Source: Ectothiorhodospiraceae bacterium (lineage in GTDB: Bacteria; Pseudomonadota; Gammaproteobacteria; HK1). From it: a stretch of DNA of 64,000 nucleotides. The stretch spans positions 186,001 through 250,000 of the forward strand of contig JACKNM010000002.1 in the NCBI GenBank assembly GCA_024234875.1, read 5' to 3'. A program made the translations under genes and the position numbers. Of the stretch, positions 26,664 to 36,338 are shown piece after piece; the stretch's first letter is position 1; each line of letters starts with the position of its first letter. Under the pieces are notes generated by a model. The model ran no database searches. It saw only the letters and a program-made list of their open reading frames with translations, and was not told where the DNA came from.

Positions 26664-28211
26664 TCATCCGGTCGCATCCAGCGCCGGGAACAGGTGCTCG
26701 CCGGCGTGCACGCCGAGCGCGCCGCCTCGCACCAGGGTGGCTGCGGTCTCGAGGTCGCCGGCGAGATAGCGATCGCCCTGCAGCGCCGGCACCTGCGCAC
26801 GCAGCGCGCCGATCACGCGGGCGAGCGGCGCACTGGTCACCAGCGGCGCGCGTAGCTCCACCCCCTGGGCCGCGGTCACCAGCTCGATGCCGAGGATGCG
26901 GTCGAGGTTGGCGGTCATCTCGAGCAACCGGCGCGCGCCGTGGGCCGCCATCGAGACGTGATCTTCCTGGTTGGCGGAGGTCGGCGTGGAGTCGATCGAC
27001 GCCGGTGTCGCGCGCTGGCGATTCTCGGCCATCAGCGCGGCGGAGGTGACCTCGGCGATCATCAGGCCCGAGTCGAGCCCGGGATTGGCGGCGAGGAACG
27101 GCGGCAGGCCGAAGTTGAGCGCCGGATCGACCAGCAGCGCGATCCGCCGCTGCGCGATGGCGCCGATCTCGGCCAGCGCCAGCGCGATCAGGTCGGCGGC
27201 GAAGGCGACCGGCTCACCATGGAAGTTGCCACCGGACACGATCGCGCCGTCGGCGAGCACCAGCGGGTTGTCGGTCACCGCATTGGCCTCCACCACCAGG
27301 GTGCGCGCGGCCTGGCGCAGCAGGTCGAGACACGCGCCGCCGACCTGTGGCTGACAGCGGATGCAGTACGGGTCCTGGACTCGGGTGTCGGCCTCGACAT
27401 GGCTCTCGCGAATCGCCGAGCCGTCGAGCAGCGCGCGCAGCGTCGCCGCCACCGCGACCTGGCCCGGCTGACCTCGCAGGGCGTGGATCTCGGGCCGAAA
27501 CGGCGTCGGCGAGCCCATCGCGGCATCGGTCGACAGCGCACCGGTCACCAGCGAGCCCTTGAGGGCACGCCAGGCCTCGAGCAGGCCGGCGATGGCGTAC
27601 GCGGCCGAGAACTGCGTGCCGTTGATGAGGGCGAGCCCCTCCTTGGGGCCGAGCGCGAGGGGCTCGATGCCGGCGCTCGCCAACGCCTCGGCGCCGCTCG
27701 TGCGCCGGCCGTCGAGCTCGGCCTCCCCCTCTCCCATCAGCACCGCGGTCATGTGCGCGAGCGGCGCGAGATCGCCCGATGCGCCGACCGAGCCCTGGGC
27801 CGGGATCACCGGCAGCACGCCGCGCGCCAGCATCGCCTCGAGTCGCTCGACGAGGACGAAGCGCACGCCGGACGCGCCGCGCGCGAGCGAGGCGAGCTTC
27901 AGCGTCATCATCAGGCGCACGACCGCGGCCGGCGCGGGCGGCCCCACGCCACAGCAGTGCGAGCGAATGAGATTGGTCTGCAGCCTGGCGGTGTCGGCGG
28001 CGGGAATGCGCGTGGACGCGAGCTTGCCGAAGCCGGTGTTCACCCCGTAGACCGGGGCATCGCCGGCGGCGGCGCGCGCGACGTGCATCGCGGCGCGCTC
28101 CACCGCATCCCGGCAGGCGCGGTCGACGCTGACCGTCGCGCCGTGCCAGTAGACGCTCTCGAGGTCCGCGAGCGTGAGCGCGCCCGGACGCAGCGCAATG
28201 GTGGCGCTCAC
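26664..28211 (-). CDS. hutH: Histidine ammonia-lyase, 515 aa
   Basis: First step of histidine degradation (histidine to urocanate plus ammonia). The self-forming MIO cofactor triad is Ala144-Ser145-Gly146 in SVGASGDLAPL. The active-site Tyr lies in VYGVNTGFGKL, and NQEDHVSMAAHGARR is the conserved C-terminal block. GTG start at 28211, overlapping the hutI stop by four bases (GTGA). Full family length. Confidence 0.97.
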   Translation of the reverse strand: MSATIALRPGALTLADLESVYWHGATVSVDRACRDAVERAAMHVARAAAGDAPVYGVNTGFGKLASTRIPAADTARLQTNLIRSHCCGVGPPAPAAVVRLMMTLKLASLARGASGVRFVLVERLEAMLARGVLPVIPAQGSVGASGDLAPLAHMTAVLMGEGEAELDGRRTSGAEALASAGIEPLALGPKEGLALINGTQFSAAYAIAGLLEAWRALKGSLVTGALSTDAAMGSPTPFRPEIHALRGQPGQVAVAATLRALLDGSAIRESHVEADTRVQDPYCIRCQPQVGGACLDLLRQAARTLVVEANAVTDNPLVLADGAIVSGGNFHGEPVAFAADLIALALAEIGAIAQRRIALLVDPALNFGLPPFLAANPGLDSGLMIAEVTSAALMAENRQRATPASIDSTPTSANQEDHVSMAAHGARRLLEMTANLDRILGIELVTAAQGVELRAPLVTSAPLARVIGALRAQVPALQGDRYLAGDLETAATLVRGGALGVHAGEHLFPALDATG

Positions 28212-29452
28212 CCCACCCCTCCGACGATCCGCCGGCGCAGCGGGTTGAACCCGATGCGATAGGCGAGCTCGGCCGGCTCGTGAACGTCCCACACCGCGAG
28301 GTCGGCGCGCTTGCCGGCCTCGACCGTGCCCCGGTCGTCGAGCATCCCGAGCGCCCGCGCGCCCTCACGAGTCAGGCCCGCGAGCGCCTCGGCCGGCGTC
28401 AACCGAAACAGGGTGCACGCCATGTTGGCGACGAGCAGGGGCGAGGTGAGCGGCGACGAGCCCGGGTTGCAGTCGGTGGCGATGGCGATCGGCACGCCGG
28501 CCTCGCGCAGCGCCGCGACCGGCGGCAGGCGCGCCTCGCGCAGGGTATAGAACGCGCCGGGCAACAGCACGGCGACGGTTCCGGCGGCAGCGAGCGCGGG
28601 CGCGTCGGCCGGCGCGAGGTGCTCGAGATGGTCCGCCGACAGCGCACCGTAGCCCGCCGCCAGCCGCGCGCCGCCCAGGTCGGAGAGCTGCTCGGCGTGG
28701 ATCTTGACCGGGACTCCGAGCGCGCTGGCGGCATCGAAGACCCGGGCGACCTGCGGCGGCGAGAACGCGATGCCCTCACAGAACGCATCCACCGCGTCGA
28801 CCAGGCCTTCGGCCACCAGCGCCGGCAAGACCTCGCCGGCGACGTGGCCGACGTAGCCGTCGGCATCGTCGGTCCACTCGGGCGGCAGCGCGTGCGCGCC
28901 GAGAAAGGTGGTGCGCACCGTCAGCCGGCGCCGGCGCCCGATCTCGCGCGCGACCCGCAGCATGCGTCGCTCGCAGTCGAGGTCGAGCCCGTAGCCCGAC
29001 TTGATCTCGAGGGTGGCGATCCCTTCGGCGACGAGGGCGTCGACCCGCGGCAGGCTCGCCGCCAACAGCGCCTCCTCGCTCGCCGCTCGTGTCGCCGCGA
29101 CGGTCGAGCGGATGCCCCCGCCGGCGCGGGCGATGGCCTCGTACGAGGCACCCTCGAGCCGGAGCTCGAACTCACGCGCCCGGTTCCCCGCGTACACGCA
29201 ATGGGTGTGGCAATCGACGAGCGCCGGGGTGACGAGGGCGCCTCCGAGATCGTCGGTCGGCGAGGCGTGGAATCGCGACGGCAGCCCCGCCACCGGTCCG
29301 ACCCAGGCGATGCGCTCGCCCTCGATCGCGACCGCGGCGCCGCGGACGAGACCATAGGCGTCGCCTGGTGGCGCCGACCCGGTCGCGAAGGTCGCGACGT
29401 CGGCACCCACGAGAACGCGTGTGCTGATCGCAGCCAACCTCCACCCCTCCAT
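28208..29452 (-). CDS. hutI: Imidazolonepropionase, 414 aa
   Basis: Third step of the pathway (imidazolone propionate to formiminoglutamate), amidohydrolase fold. Metal ligands H82 and H84 in VDCHTHCVYAGNR; IKSGYGLD, GAHALPPEW, KIHAEQLSDLGG, SADHLEHL and TDCNPGSSP follow in family order. ATG at 29452 is chosen because the frame upstream crosses into hutF; a TTG 15 bases further in, behind GGAGGGGTGGAGG, is an alternative. First gene of the minus-strand hut operon. Confidence 0.95.
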   Translation of the reverse strand: MEGWRLAAISTRVLVGADVATFATGSAPPGDAYGLVRGAAVAIEGERIAWVGPVAGLPSRFHASPTDDLGGALVTPALVDCHTHCVYAGNRAREFELRLEGASYEAIARAGGGIRSTVAATRAASEEALLAASLPRVDALVAEGIATLEIKSGYGLDLDCERRMLRVAREIGRRRRLTVRTTFLGAHALPPEWTDDADGYVGHVAGEVLPALVAEGLVDAVDAFCEGIAFSPPQVARVFDAASALGVPVKIHAEQLSDLGGARLAAGYGALSADHLEHLAPADAPALAAAGTVAVLLPGAFYTLREARLPPVAALREAGVPIAIATDCNPGSSPLTSPLLVANMACTLFRLTPAEALAGLTREGARALGMLDDRGTVEAGKRADLAVWDVHEPAELAYRIGFNPLRRRIVGGVG

Positions 29453-29471
29453 CGGATTGCCACGCGACGGT

Positions 29472-29489
29472 AATATGCCTAGGCTTATT
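29472..29489. promoter_or_regulatory. 18-bp palindrome, likely HutC operator, between hutI and hutF
   Basis: The sequence AATATGCCTAGGCTTATT reads the same on both strands except for one T-T pair, giving eight of nine matched pairs centred on CTAG. It sits in the 52-base spacer between the divergent starts of hutI and hutF, an AT-rich island in otherwise GC-rich DNA. The GntR/HutC regulator gene is two genes away. Operators with a central CTAG are known for other HutC-subfamily GntR proteins (the DasR site). Confidence 0.6.
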
Positions 29490-29504
29490 TGGCAATATCC
29501 TTCG

Positions 29505-30914
29505 ATGGCCAGTGCGATGGCGACATCCCCGGTGACCCTCCACGCGCCGCGCGCGCTGCTCCCCGAGACCATGGTCCCGGGCGGATGGGCCGACGGCGTG
29601 CGCGTCTCGATCGACGCCCACGGCGGCATCACCGCGGTCTCGCACGGGGTCGCCGCCATGCCCGGCGATCGGCGTCTGGAGCGCCGCATCCTGCTGCCCG
29701 CACCGTGCAATCTCCACAGTCACGCGTTTCAGCGCGCGCTGGCCGGTCGGACCCAGCGACGCGGCCCCGGCGAGGACAGCTTCTGGAGCTGGCGGGCGCA
29801 GATGTATCGCTTCCTGGAGCGGCTCGATCCCGAGGCCATCGAGGCGATCACCGCCCAGGCACAGGTCGAGATGCTGGAGGCGGGCTTCGCAGCAGTCGGC
29901 GAGTTCCACTACCTCCACCACGCCCCCGACGGCGCGCCCTACGCCAATCCGGCCGAGACCAGCCTGGCGGTGATGGCGGCGGCGCGGGCGACCGGCATCG
30001 GCCTCACCCATCTGCCGGTCATCTACACCGCCGGCGGTGTCGACGGTCGCCCACCGGAGGGCGGGCAGCGCCGATTCGCATGCGATCCGGAGCGCTTCGC
30101 GCGGCTGCACGAGGCGGCGCGCGAGGCGTTGGCGGACGGACCGCACGACTGGCGTCTCGGGGTGGCACCACACTCGCTGCGCGCGGTGCCACCGGGTCCG
30201 CTGGCGGCGGTTCTGGACACCCACCGAGACGGGCCGGTGCACATTCACGTCGCCGAGCAGACCGCGGAGGTGGCGGCCATCGAGGCCGCGCTCGGTCAGC
30301 GTCCGGTGGCCTGGCTGCTCGATCACCACGACGTCGGCTCGCGCTGGTGCCTGGTGCACGCGACCCACATGACCCCGGCCGAGACCGAGGCGCTGGCGCG
30401 GACCGGCGCGGTGGCGGGGCTGTGCCCGATCACCGAGGCGGATCTGGGCGACGGGCTCTTCGACGCCGAGCGCTATCTCGCCGCCGGCGGTCGGCTCGGA
30501 ATCGGCACCGACTCCAACGTACGGATCACCCTCGCCGGCGAGTTGCGGCTGCTCGAGTACGGCCAGCGGCTGGCAGCGCGCCGGCGCAACGTGCTGGCGG
30601 AGACCGGCGCATCGACCGCGCGCGCGCTGCTCGAGCGCGCGCTCACCGGCGGCGCCCGGGCGCTCGACCGACCGAGCGGCGCCATCGCCGAGGGGCACCT
30701 GGCCGACCTGCTGACCCTCGACGCCGACGACCTCGCGCTGCATGGTCTCGAAGGCGACGCGCTGCTCGACGCCTGGGTCTTCAGCGCCGTCGGCAATCCG
30801 GTCCGCGAGGTGTGGTCGGCCGGCCGTCTGGTGGTCGCCGACGGACGCCACCACCAGCGCGAGGCCGTGGCGCATCGCCATCGCGCGGCCCTCGACCGGC
30901 TCACCGAGGCATGA
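29505..30914 (+). CDS. hutF: Formimidoylglutamate deiminase, 469 aa
   Basis: Converts N-formimino-L-glutamate to N-formylglutamate plus ammonia (the HutF branch of histidine degradation). Amidohydrolase metal ligands H71 and H73 (NLHSHAFQRALAGRTQ, the HutF signature), HIHVAEQ and GIGTDSNVRI are present. YTAGGVDGRPPEGGQRRF is another family block. ATG 29505 or 29517 are both possible. The stop overlaps the hutC start (ATGA). No hutG is found to finish this branch. Confidence 0.93.
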   Translation: MASAMATSPVTLHAPRALLPETMVPGGWADGVRVSIDAHGGITAVSHGVAAMPGDRRLERRILLPAPCNLHSHAFQRALAGRTQRRGPGEDSFWSWRAQMYRFLERLDPEAIEAITAQAQVEMLEAGFAAVGEFHYLHHAPDGAPYANPAETSLAVMAAARATGIGLTHLPVIYTAGGVDGRPPEGGQRRFACDPERFARLHEAAREALADGPHDWRLGVAPHSLRAVPPGPLAAVLDTHRDGPVHIHVAEQTAEVAAIEAALGQRPVAWLLDHHDVGSRWCLVHATHMTPAETEALARTGAVAGLCPITEADLGDGLFDAERYLAAGGRLGIGTDSNVRITLAGELRLLEYGQRLAARRRNVLAETGASTARALLERALTGGARALDRPSGAIAEGHLADLLTLDADDLALHGLEGDALLDAWVFSAVGNPVREVWSAGRLVVADGRHHQREAVAHRHRAALDRLTEA

Positions 30915-31618
30915 GCCGTCCCTCACCCTATCGCGCCGTCAAGGCCCACGTGCTCGCGCGCATCCGCAGCGGCGAGTGGCCGCCGGGAACCCTCGTGCCG
31001 CGCGAGGAGGACCTCGCCGAGACGTTCGGCTGCGCCCGCATGACGGTGCATCGCGCGCTGCGCGAGCTGGCCGACGAGGGGGTGGTGGAACGCCGCCGTC
31101 GGGCGGGAACCCGCGTCGCACTCCCCACCACGCGCACCGCTCCGGTGGAGATCCCGCGGGTCGACCGCGAGGTGGAGGCGATGGGCGCGAGCTACCGATA
31201 CCTGCGGCTCGCCCGCGCCACCGAGCCCGCATCACCGTCGGCAGCGGCCCGCCTCGGCGTGCCCGAGGGCACCGAGGTGCTGAGGGTGGAGTGCCTGCAC
31301 CATGCCAACGACTCCCCGTTCCAGCTCGAGGAGCGATGGATCAGCCTCGATGTCGTGCCCGCCGCACGCGAGGAGTCGTTCGCCGACGTCGCGCCGAACG
31401 TCTGGCTGCTCGAGCGCCTGCCGTGGTCCGACGTCGAGCACGTGATCGGCGCGACCAACGCCACCCGCAAGGTCGCCGGTCACCTCGGCATCGAGCCCGG
31501 CGAGGCGGTGCTGGAGGTGGAGCGCCGGACCTGGCTCGAGCGACGGGTGATCACGTACGTGCGATTCCTCCATCCCGGGCGCTTCTACCGCCTACGTACC
31601 GCGGGCCGGCCGGGATGA
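30911..31618 (+). CDS. hutC: GntR-family histidine utilisation repressor, 235 aa
   Basis: Transcription repressor, relieved by urocanate in characterised members. Winged helix in residues 8-75 (YRAVKAHVLARIRSGEW, LVPREEDLAETFGCARMTVH, HRALRELADEGVVERRRRAG) and a UTRA ligand domain after it (LECLHHAN-like VECLHHANDSPFQLEERWI and EVERRTWLERRVITYVRF). It follows hutF with a 4-base overlap, the usual autoregulated arrangement. Its target is probably the palindrome at 29472-29489. Confidence 0.92.
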   Translation: MSRPSPYRAVKAHVLARIRSGEWPPGTLVPREEDLAETFGCARMTVHRALRELADEGVVERRRRAGTRVALPTTRTAPVEIPRVDREVEAMGASYRYLRLARATEPASPSAAARLGVPEGTEVLRVECLHHANDSPFQLEERWISLDVVPAAREESFADVAPNVWLLERLPWSDVEHVIGATNATRKVAGHLGIEPGEAVLEVERRTWLERRVITYVRFLHPGRFYRLRTAGRPG

Positions 31619-31724
31619 ATCAAGGCCCGTGGGGTCGCGGACGCCAGGTAGCCGGAGTGCAGCGGAGCGAAACCCCGGGAGGCTCGCTCCCCGGACCACG
31701 CTTCGCCTCGTCCAGGCGACAGGG

Positions 31725-32381
31725 CTACGCGGGCGACGCGCCGACCTTCGCAAGCCACGCGGCCATCGCGACGCGGCACGGCTCGAGACCGGGCGCCACC
31801 GCGGGGTGCCGTTCGAGTGTCGTGCGCCACGGCCGGAGCGGCTCGGGGACGACCAGGGTGTGGCCGAGCGCGGCCAGCATCAGCTCGGCCTGGATCAAGG
31901 TCGTCGGCCATGCGCAGTCGGCGAGCGTCAACACCGGGCCGGCCAGATAGGGCGCGGGACGCGCGAGCTCGGCGAGCCCGCCGAGTCGGCGATGCATCTC
32001 CGCGACCTTCTGCTCGACGACCGCCGCCTCGCGCCGCTCGGGGTTGGCGTGCGCGTAGAGCGCGCGCAGCGCCGGCTCCACCCAGCAGTCGTGGACCCGG
32101 GACAACGCCCGAATCCGCGCGCGCTCGCCGGCGTCACCCGGCAGCATCGCCGGCAGCGGATGGGTCTCCTCGAGATACTCCGCGATCGCCTCGGACTCGC
32201 TGAGCACCACCGAGCCGTCGACGAAGCCGGGGATCGTGCCCATCGGGATGATGCGCCGATAGGCGGGCGACCCGTAGCCATCGGGCGGATCACGGTCCTC
32301 GAACGCCACGCCCTTGTGCCGCATCACCACGCGCACCTTGGCGCAGTACGTGCTGAGCGGATTGCCGTAGAGGACGATCAT
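31725..32381 (-). CDS. Glutathione S-transferase family protein, 218 aa
   Basis: Thioredoxin-fold N-terminal domain with the glutathione site: IVLYGNPLSTYCAKVRVVMR (S10 and C13 in the active region), TIPGFVDGSVVLSESEAIAEYL supplying the cis-Pro and the ES motif. All-helical C-terminal domain with LTLADCAWP. The ATG at 32381 overlaps the creatininase-like stop by four bases (ATGA), so the two are translationally coupled. Substrate unknown. Confidence 0.9.
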   Translation of the reverse strand: MIVLYGNPLSTYCAKVRVVMRHKGVAFEDRDPPDGYGSPAYRRIIPMGTIPGFVDGSVVLSESEAIAEYLEETHPLPAMLPGDAGERARIRALSRVHDCWVEPALRALYAHANPERREAAVVEQKVAEMHRRLGGLAELARPAPYLAGPVLTLADCAWPTTLIQAELMLAALGHTLVVPEPLRPWRTTLERHPAVAPGLEPCRVAMAAWLAKVGASPA

Positions 32382-33154
32382 GCGGGCGACTCCTCGAGGA
32401 AGCGGCGATAGTCCGCGTGAAGCTCGCGCGCCGCGGTCGCGAGCAGGGCCTCGCCGTCCTCCCGGTTGGCGAGCGCCGGGTCGGAGCCGACGCGACCGTC
32501 GGGGAAGGCGCGGCGATGGGTGATCGCGTCATCGTGCGCGTCTCCGGCATGGTCGCGGAGGTACGCGGCGTCGAGCGCGACGTGGGCGGCCATCTCCACC
32601 GCCGGGTCGATGTCCGGGTGCAGCGCCCGGGTCACCGCGACCTCACTCGGCGTGGCATGCATGCCCTCACGCGCGCCGTAGAGACGCCGGCGCAACGCAT
32701 CGGTCTCGGGCAGCTCCCACCACGAGCGCAGCCGCAGCCGCAGCGGTGGCCCGCGACGCGCGAGCACCATCGACTGGTGTGCATCGTGAAACGCCGAGCG
32801 CACCGCGGCGATGTTCGCCCCGTGGCCGTTCACGAAGTAGAGGTGGCGAAATCCGGTGCGGGCGAGCGATGCGATGACGTCCTCGACGATTCGCGTCAGA
32901 GTGCTCGCGCGGACCGAGACCGTGCCGGCGAAGTCGAGATTGAACTGCGCCGGGGCGTAGGCGAGGGTCGGACCGACCAGCAGGTCGTCGCCCTCGCGCG
33001 CCGCCCGCCAGGCGATGGCCTCGGCGACGAGGGCATCGGTACCGACCAGGCCGTTCGGACCGTGCTGCTCGGTCGAGCCGACGGGCACGACGATGCCCTG
33101 GCAGCGATCGAGGTAGTCGGCCACCTCGGGCCAGGACATGAGTTGAAGGCGCAT
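32378..33154 (-). CDS. Creatininase-family protein, 258 aa
   Basis: Metal-dependent amidohydrolase of the creatininase family, which includes creatininase, the riboflavin-pathway FAPy deformylase and mycofactocin MftE. Metal ligands are E29 and H31 (VGSTEQHG), D40 (GTDALVA), H111 (YFVNGHGANI) and E170 (MHATPSEVA). ATG at 33154 is chosen because the frame upstream is low complexity. Which member it is cannot be told from sequence; the link with GST and a Rieske oxygenase suggests a catabolic amide or lactam hydrolase. Confidence 0.87.
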   Translation of the reverse strand: MRLQLMSWPEVADYLDRCQGIVVPVGSTEQHGPNGLVGTDALVAEAIAWRAAREGDDLLVGPTLAYAPAQFNLDFAGTVSVRASTLTRIVEDVIASLARTGFRHLYFVNGHGANIAAVRSAFHDAHQSMVLARRGPPLRLRLRSWWELPETDALRRRLYGAREGMHATPSEVAVTRALHPDIDPAVEMAAHVALDAAYLRDHAGDAHDDAITHRRAFPDGRVGSDPALANREDGEALLATAARELHADYRRFLEESPA

Positions 33155-33236
33155 GCCGGGACTGCCTCCACTCGACGGTCGCGACGACCCCGGTTGCTCG
33201 CGGCGCCGATGCCCCGACGCCACGAGCGCCCGCGCC

Positions 33237-34025
33237 TCAATCCTGCGCCGGCACGCCCCACTTCTGGTTGAGGCCCTTGAAGAAGCCGCCCTCCTTCTTC
33301 ATCAACATCCAGTTGTTGACGAAGTTGAGCCACACCTGGTCGCCCTGGGGCACGATGAAGCCGAGCGGCAGGCTGTTGGCGACGTCGGTGAACGGGATGG
33401 TCAGCGTCTCGTGCTTCGAGGACAGCGTTCCCGCCTCCAGGATGCTGGAGATGGTGACGTCGACGCGCCCGGCGAGCAGCTCCTGCCAGTCGCGCGCCGG
33501 GGACTCGACCTCGCGCACCTTGGCCTTGGGCAGCCGCGCCTTCACGAAGTCGGCGAACGAGGTGCCGAGGTTGTAACCGACGGTGACGTCGGGGCTGTTC
33601 AAGTCCTCCCAGGTCTTGAACTTCCCGGCGATCTCCTTGCGGGTGAGCGGCAGGTAGCCGGTGCGGCCCCAGGGGATGGTGTAACCGGCGGCCTTGGCCC
33701 GGCTCACGGTCATGGAGGTGCCGGTCATCACGATGTCGTACTTGCCGGCGACGACGCCGTTGATGAGGGTCTTCCAGTCGGTCGGCACGAACTCGACCTT
33801 CACCCCCATGTCGGCGGCGAGCTGGTTGGCCGCGTCGATCTGGTGGCCACGGTATTCCTTGGTCTCGGGATCGCGGAACGACATCGGGTTGAAGTCGCCG
33901 GTCGTGCCCACGCGGAGCACACCCGAATCGAGGACCCGATGCAGGGTCGACTTGTCTTGCGCCGTGGTGGTCGCGGACCCGACCACCGCCAGCGCGGCCA
34001 CCAGCATCGTCGTCAGCATTCTCAT
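33237..34025 (-). CDS. ABC importer substrate-binding protein, family 3, 262 aa
   Basis: Periplasmic receptor for amino acids or related small cyclic acids. Signal peptide residues 1-22 (MLVAALAVVGSATTTA), then the family 3 opening SGVLRVGTTGDFNPMSFRD, ISCH-like GHQIDAANQLAADMGV and TVGYNLGTSFADFV. Its ATPase and permease lie at 35538-37118 on the other strand. It shares its strand with the Rieske oxygenase upstream and the creatininase-like gene downstream. AGGAGAG stands ten bases before the ATG. Confidence 0.9.
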   Translation of the reverse strand: MRMLTTMLVAALAVVGSATTTAQDKSTLHRVLDSGVLRVGTTGDFNPMSFRDPETKEYRGHQIDAANQLAADMGVKVEFVPTDWKTLINGVVAGKYDIVMTGTSMTVSRAKAAGYTIPWGRTGYLPLTRKEIAGKFKTWEDLNSPDVTVGYNLGTSFADFVKARLPKAKVREVESPARDWQELLAGRVDVTISSILEAGTLSSKHETLTIPFTDVANSLPLGFIVPQGDQVWLNFVNNWMLMKKEGGFFKGLNQKWGVPAQD

Positions 34026-34090
34026 CGCAGGTGCTCTCCTGTTCTTCGTGTCGTGGGAATCGTGCGTCAGGCGGATCGGGCGAGACCGGC

Positions 34091-35422
34091 TCAGGATGCC
34101 ACAGACTCGCAGCAGGTGCGGATCCTTCGTGCCCGCGCCTCGGGCTCGAGGTCCGCCGACTCGATGACCGCGTCGGCCACACGTTGGCCGTGGGCGCGCA
34201 GTGCCGCCTCGTCGAGGGTGTCGGCGCCCGACCGGTCGCAGACCGTGTCCTGGCAGAAGGTCGAGACCACACCATCGCGCAGGGCCGGGCGCGCCGGAGG
34301 CTCCCCACCGGCGAGCGCCCGGATGCGCTCGCGCAGCATGCGGCGCAGGCGCGCCACGCCGGCGTCGGAGGACGCCAGGTGCTCCAGCGCATGGACCGCG
34401 ATCGAGCGCTGCGAGACCTGCGCCTCGTAGTCGCCGGGCTGGCGCTGGCGCGCGGTGTAGTCACGCTCGTCGGCGGTCTGGCCGACGAAATCGATGGACT
34501 CCTTGCCGACCCGGGACGGATCGTCCTGGCCACGCGGATCGAGCTCGCGGCTGAAGAAGCGCCAGCCGATGGTGCGGGTGGTGACGTCGTCGACCGGCAC
34601 CATCCAGCGCAAGATGGCGCTGCGCCGAAAGTACTTCGGCGACTCCGCCTCCTCCCAGATGGCGCCGGTCTGATTGCCGTTGGGCAGGATCGACTCCGTG
34701 GTGCGGGTCCACAGCCGTGAGCCGACGACCCGAGTCTGCACGTTGATCATGCCGAGCGGTGTCTCTCGGTAGTCGATCACCTGGTCGATGCCGGAAGCCA
34801 CACCGAACTGGACCCCGCTCGAGCGCGCATGCAGGTGGAGCACGTGGATCGGGTCCTGGGTGTTCTCGTAGACCTGCAGCCAGTTGCACGGGGTGGTGAT
34901 CGAGAATGCGCGGGCGGTGATGCCCGGTACCTGCTCGGTATCGTAGACGGGGAACGCAGGGCGATCCTCGGGTGGCCCGAGATAGGCGAAGACGATGCCG
35001 GCGTGCTCGTGCACCGGATAGGCACCCTGCGTCACGCGGCGATGGAGGGGGCTCGAGGCCGGCTCCGATCCCGCCTGGAGCAATGTGCCGTCGATGTCGT
35101 AGTGCCAGCCGTGGTAGCAGCACACGATGCCGCGCTCGGCCACGATTCCGTACTCGAGCGAGGCACCGCGGTGCGCACAATGTCGGTGCAGCAGGCCGAG
35201 TCGCCCGCCACGGTCTCGGAACAGCACGAGATCCTCGCCGAGGACGCGCACCGCCAGGGGGAGGTCGCCGACCTCGCTCGTCATCGCCACCGGTTGCCAG
35301 TACCGCCGAAGGTATTCGCCACCGGGCGTCCCGCGCCCGGTGTGCGTGAGCTCGGCATCCTCCCGGGCCTCGACCCGAGCGTGATAACCCTGGTAGCCGC
35401 CTGCTCGGACCGGCTCGTCCAT
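34091..35422 (-). CDS. Rieske non-haem iron oxygenase, alpha subunit, 443 aa
   Basis: Aromatic-ring-hydroxylating or demethylating oxygenase. The Rieske 2Fe-2S motif is C82-x-H84 and C101-x2-H104 (HCAHRG and CCYHGWHYD). The mononuclear iron site is N187, D190, H193 and H198 in NTQDPIHVLHLH. The protein has the single-component look of phthalate/vanillate-type oxygenases (YLRRYWQPVAMTSEV). ATG at 35422 follows GAGGAGG. No ferredoxin or reductase gene is adjacent, so electron donors must be coded elsewhere. Confidence 0.93.
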   Translation of the reverse strand: MDEPVRAGGYQGYHARVEAREDAELTHTGRGTPGGEYLRRYWQPVAMTSEVGDLPLAVRVLGEDLVLFRDRGGRLGLLHRHCAHRGASLEYGIVAERGIVCCYHGWHYDIDGTLLQAGSEPASSPLHRRVTQGAYPVHEHAGIVFAYLGPPEDRPAFPVYDTEQVPGITARAFSITTPCNWLQVYENTQDPIHVLHLHARSSGVQFGVASGIDQVIDYRETPLGMINVQTRVVGSRLWTRTTESILPNGNQTGAIWEEAESPKYFRRSAILRWMVPVDDVTTRTIGWRFFSRELDPRGQDDPSRVGKESIDFVGQTADERDYTARQRQPGDYEAQVSQRSIAVHALEHLASSDAGVARLRRMLRERIRALAGGEPPARPALRDGVVSTFCQDTVCDRSGADTLDEAALRAHGQRVADAVIESADLEPEARARRIRTCCESVAS

Positions 35423-35537
35423 CGACTCTCGACCTCCTCGGGGCTCCGCCGGGCACACGCGCGCGGGTGGCACGTTTGCCCCGGCGACGGTTTTGGTGTT
35501 ACTTGCCGCGCTGGCCTCGGAGTGACAGGACCGTAGC

Positions 35538-36317
<780 letters not shown>

Positions 36318-36338
36318 ACCGAGCCACGAGAGATCGCC

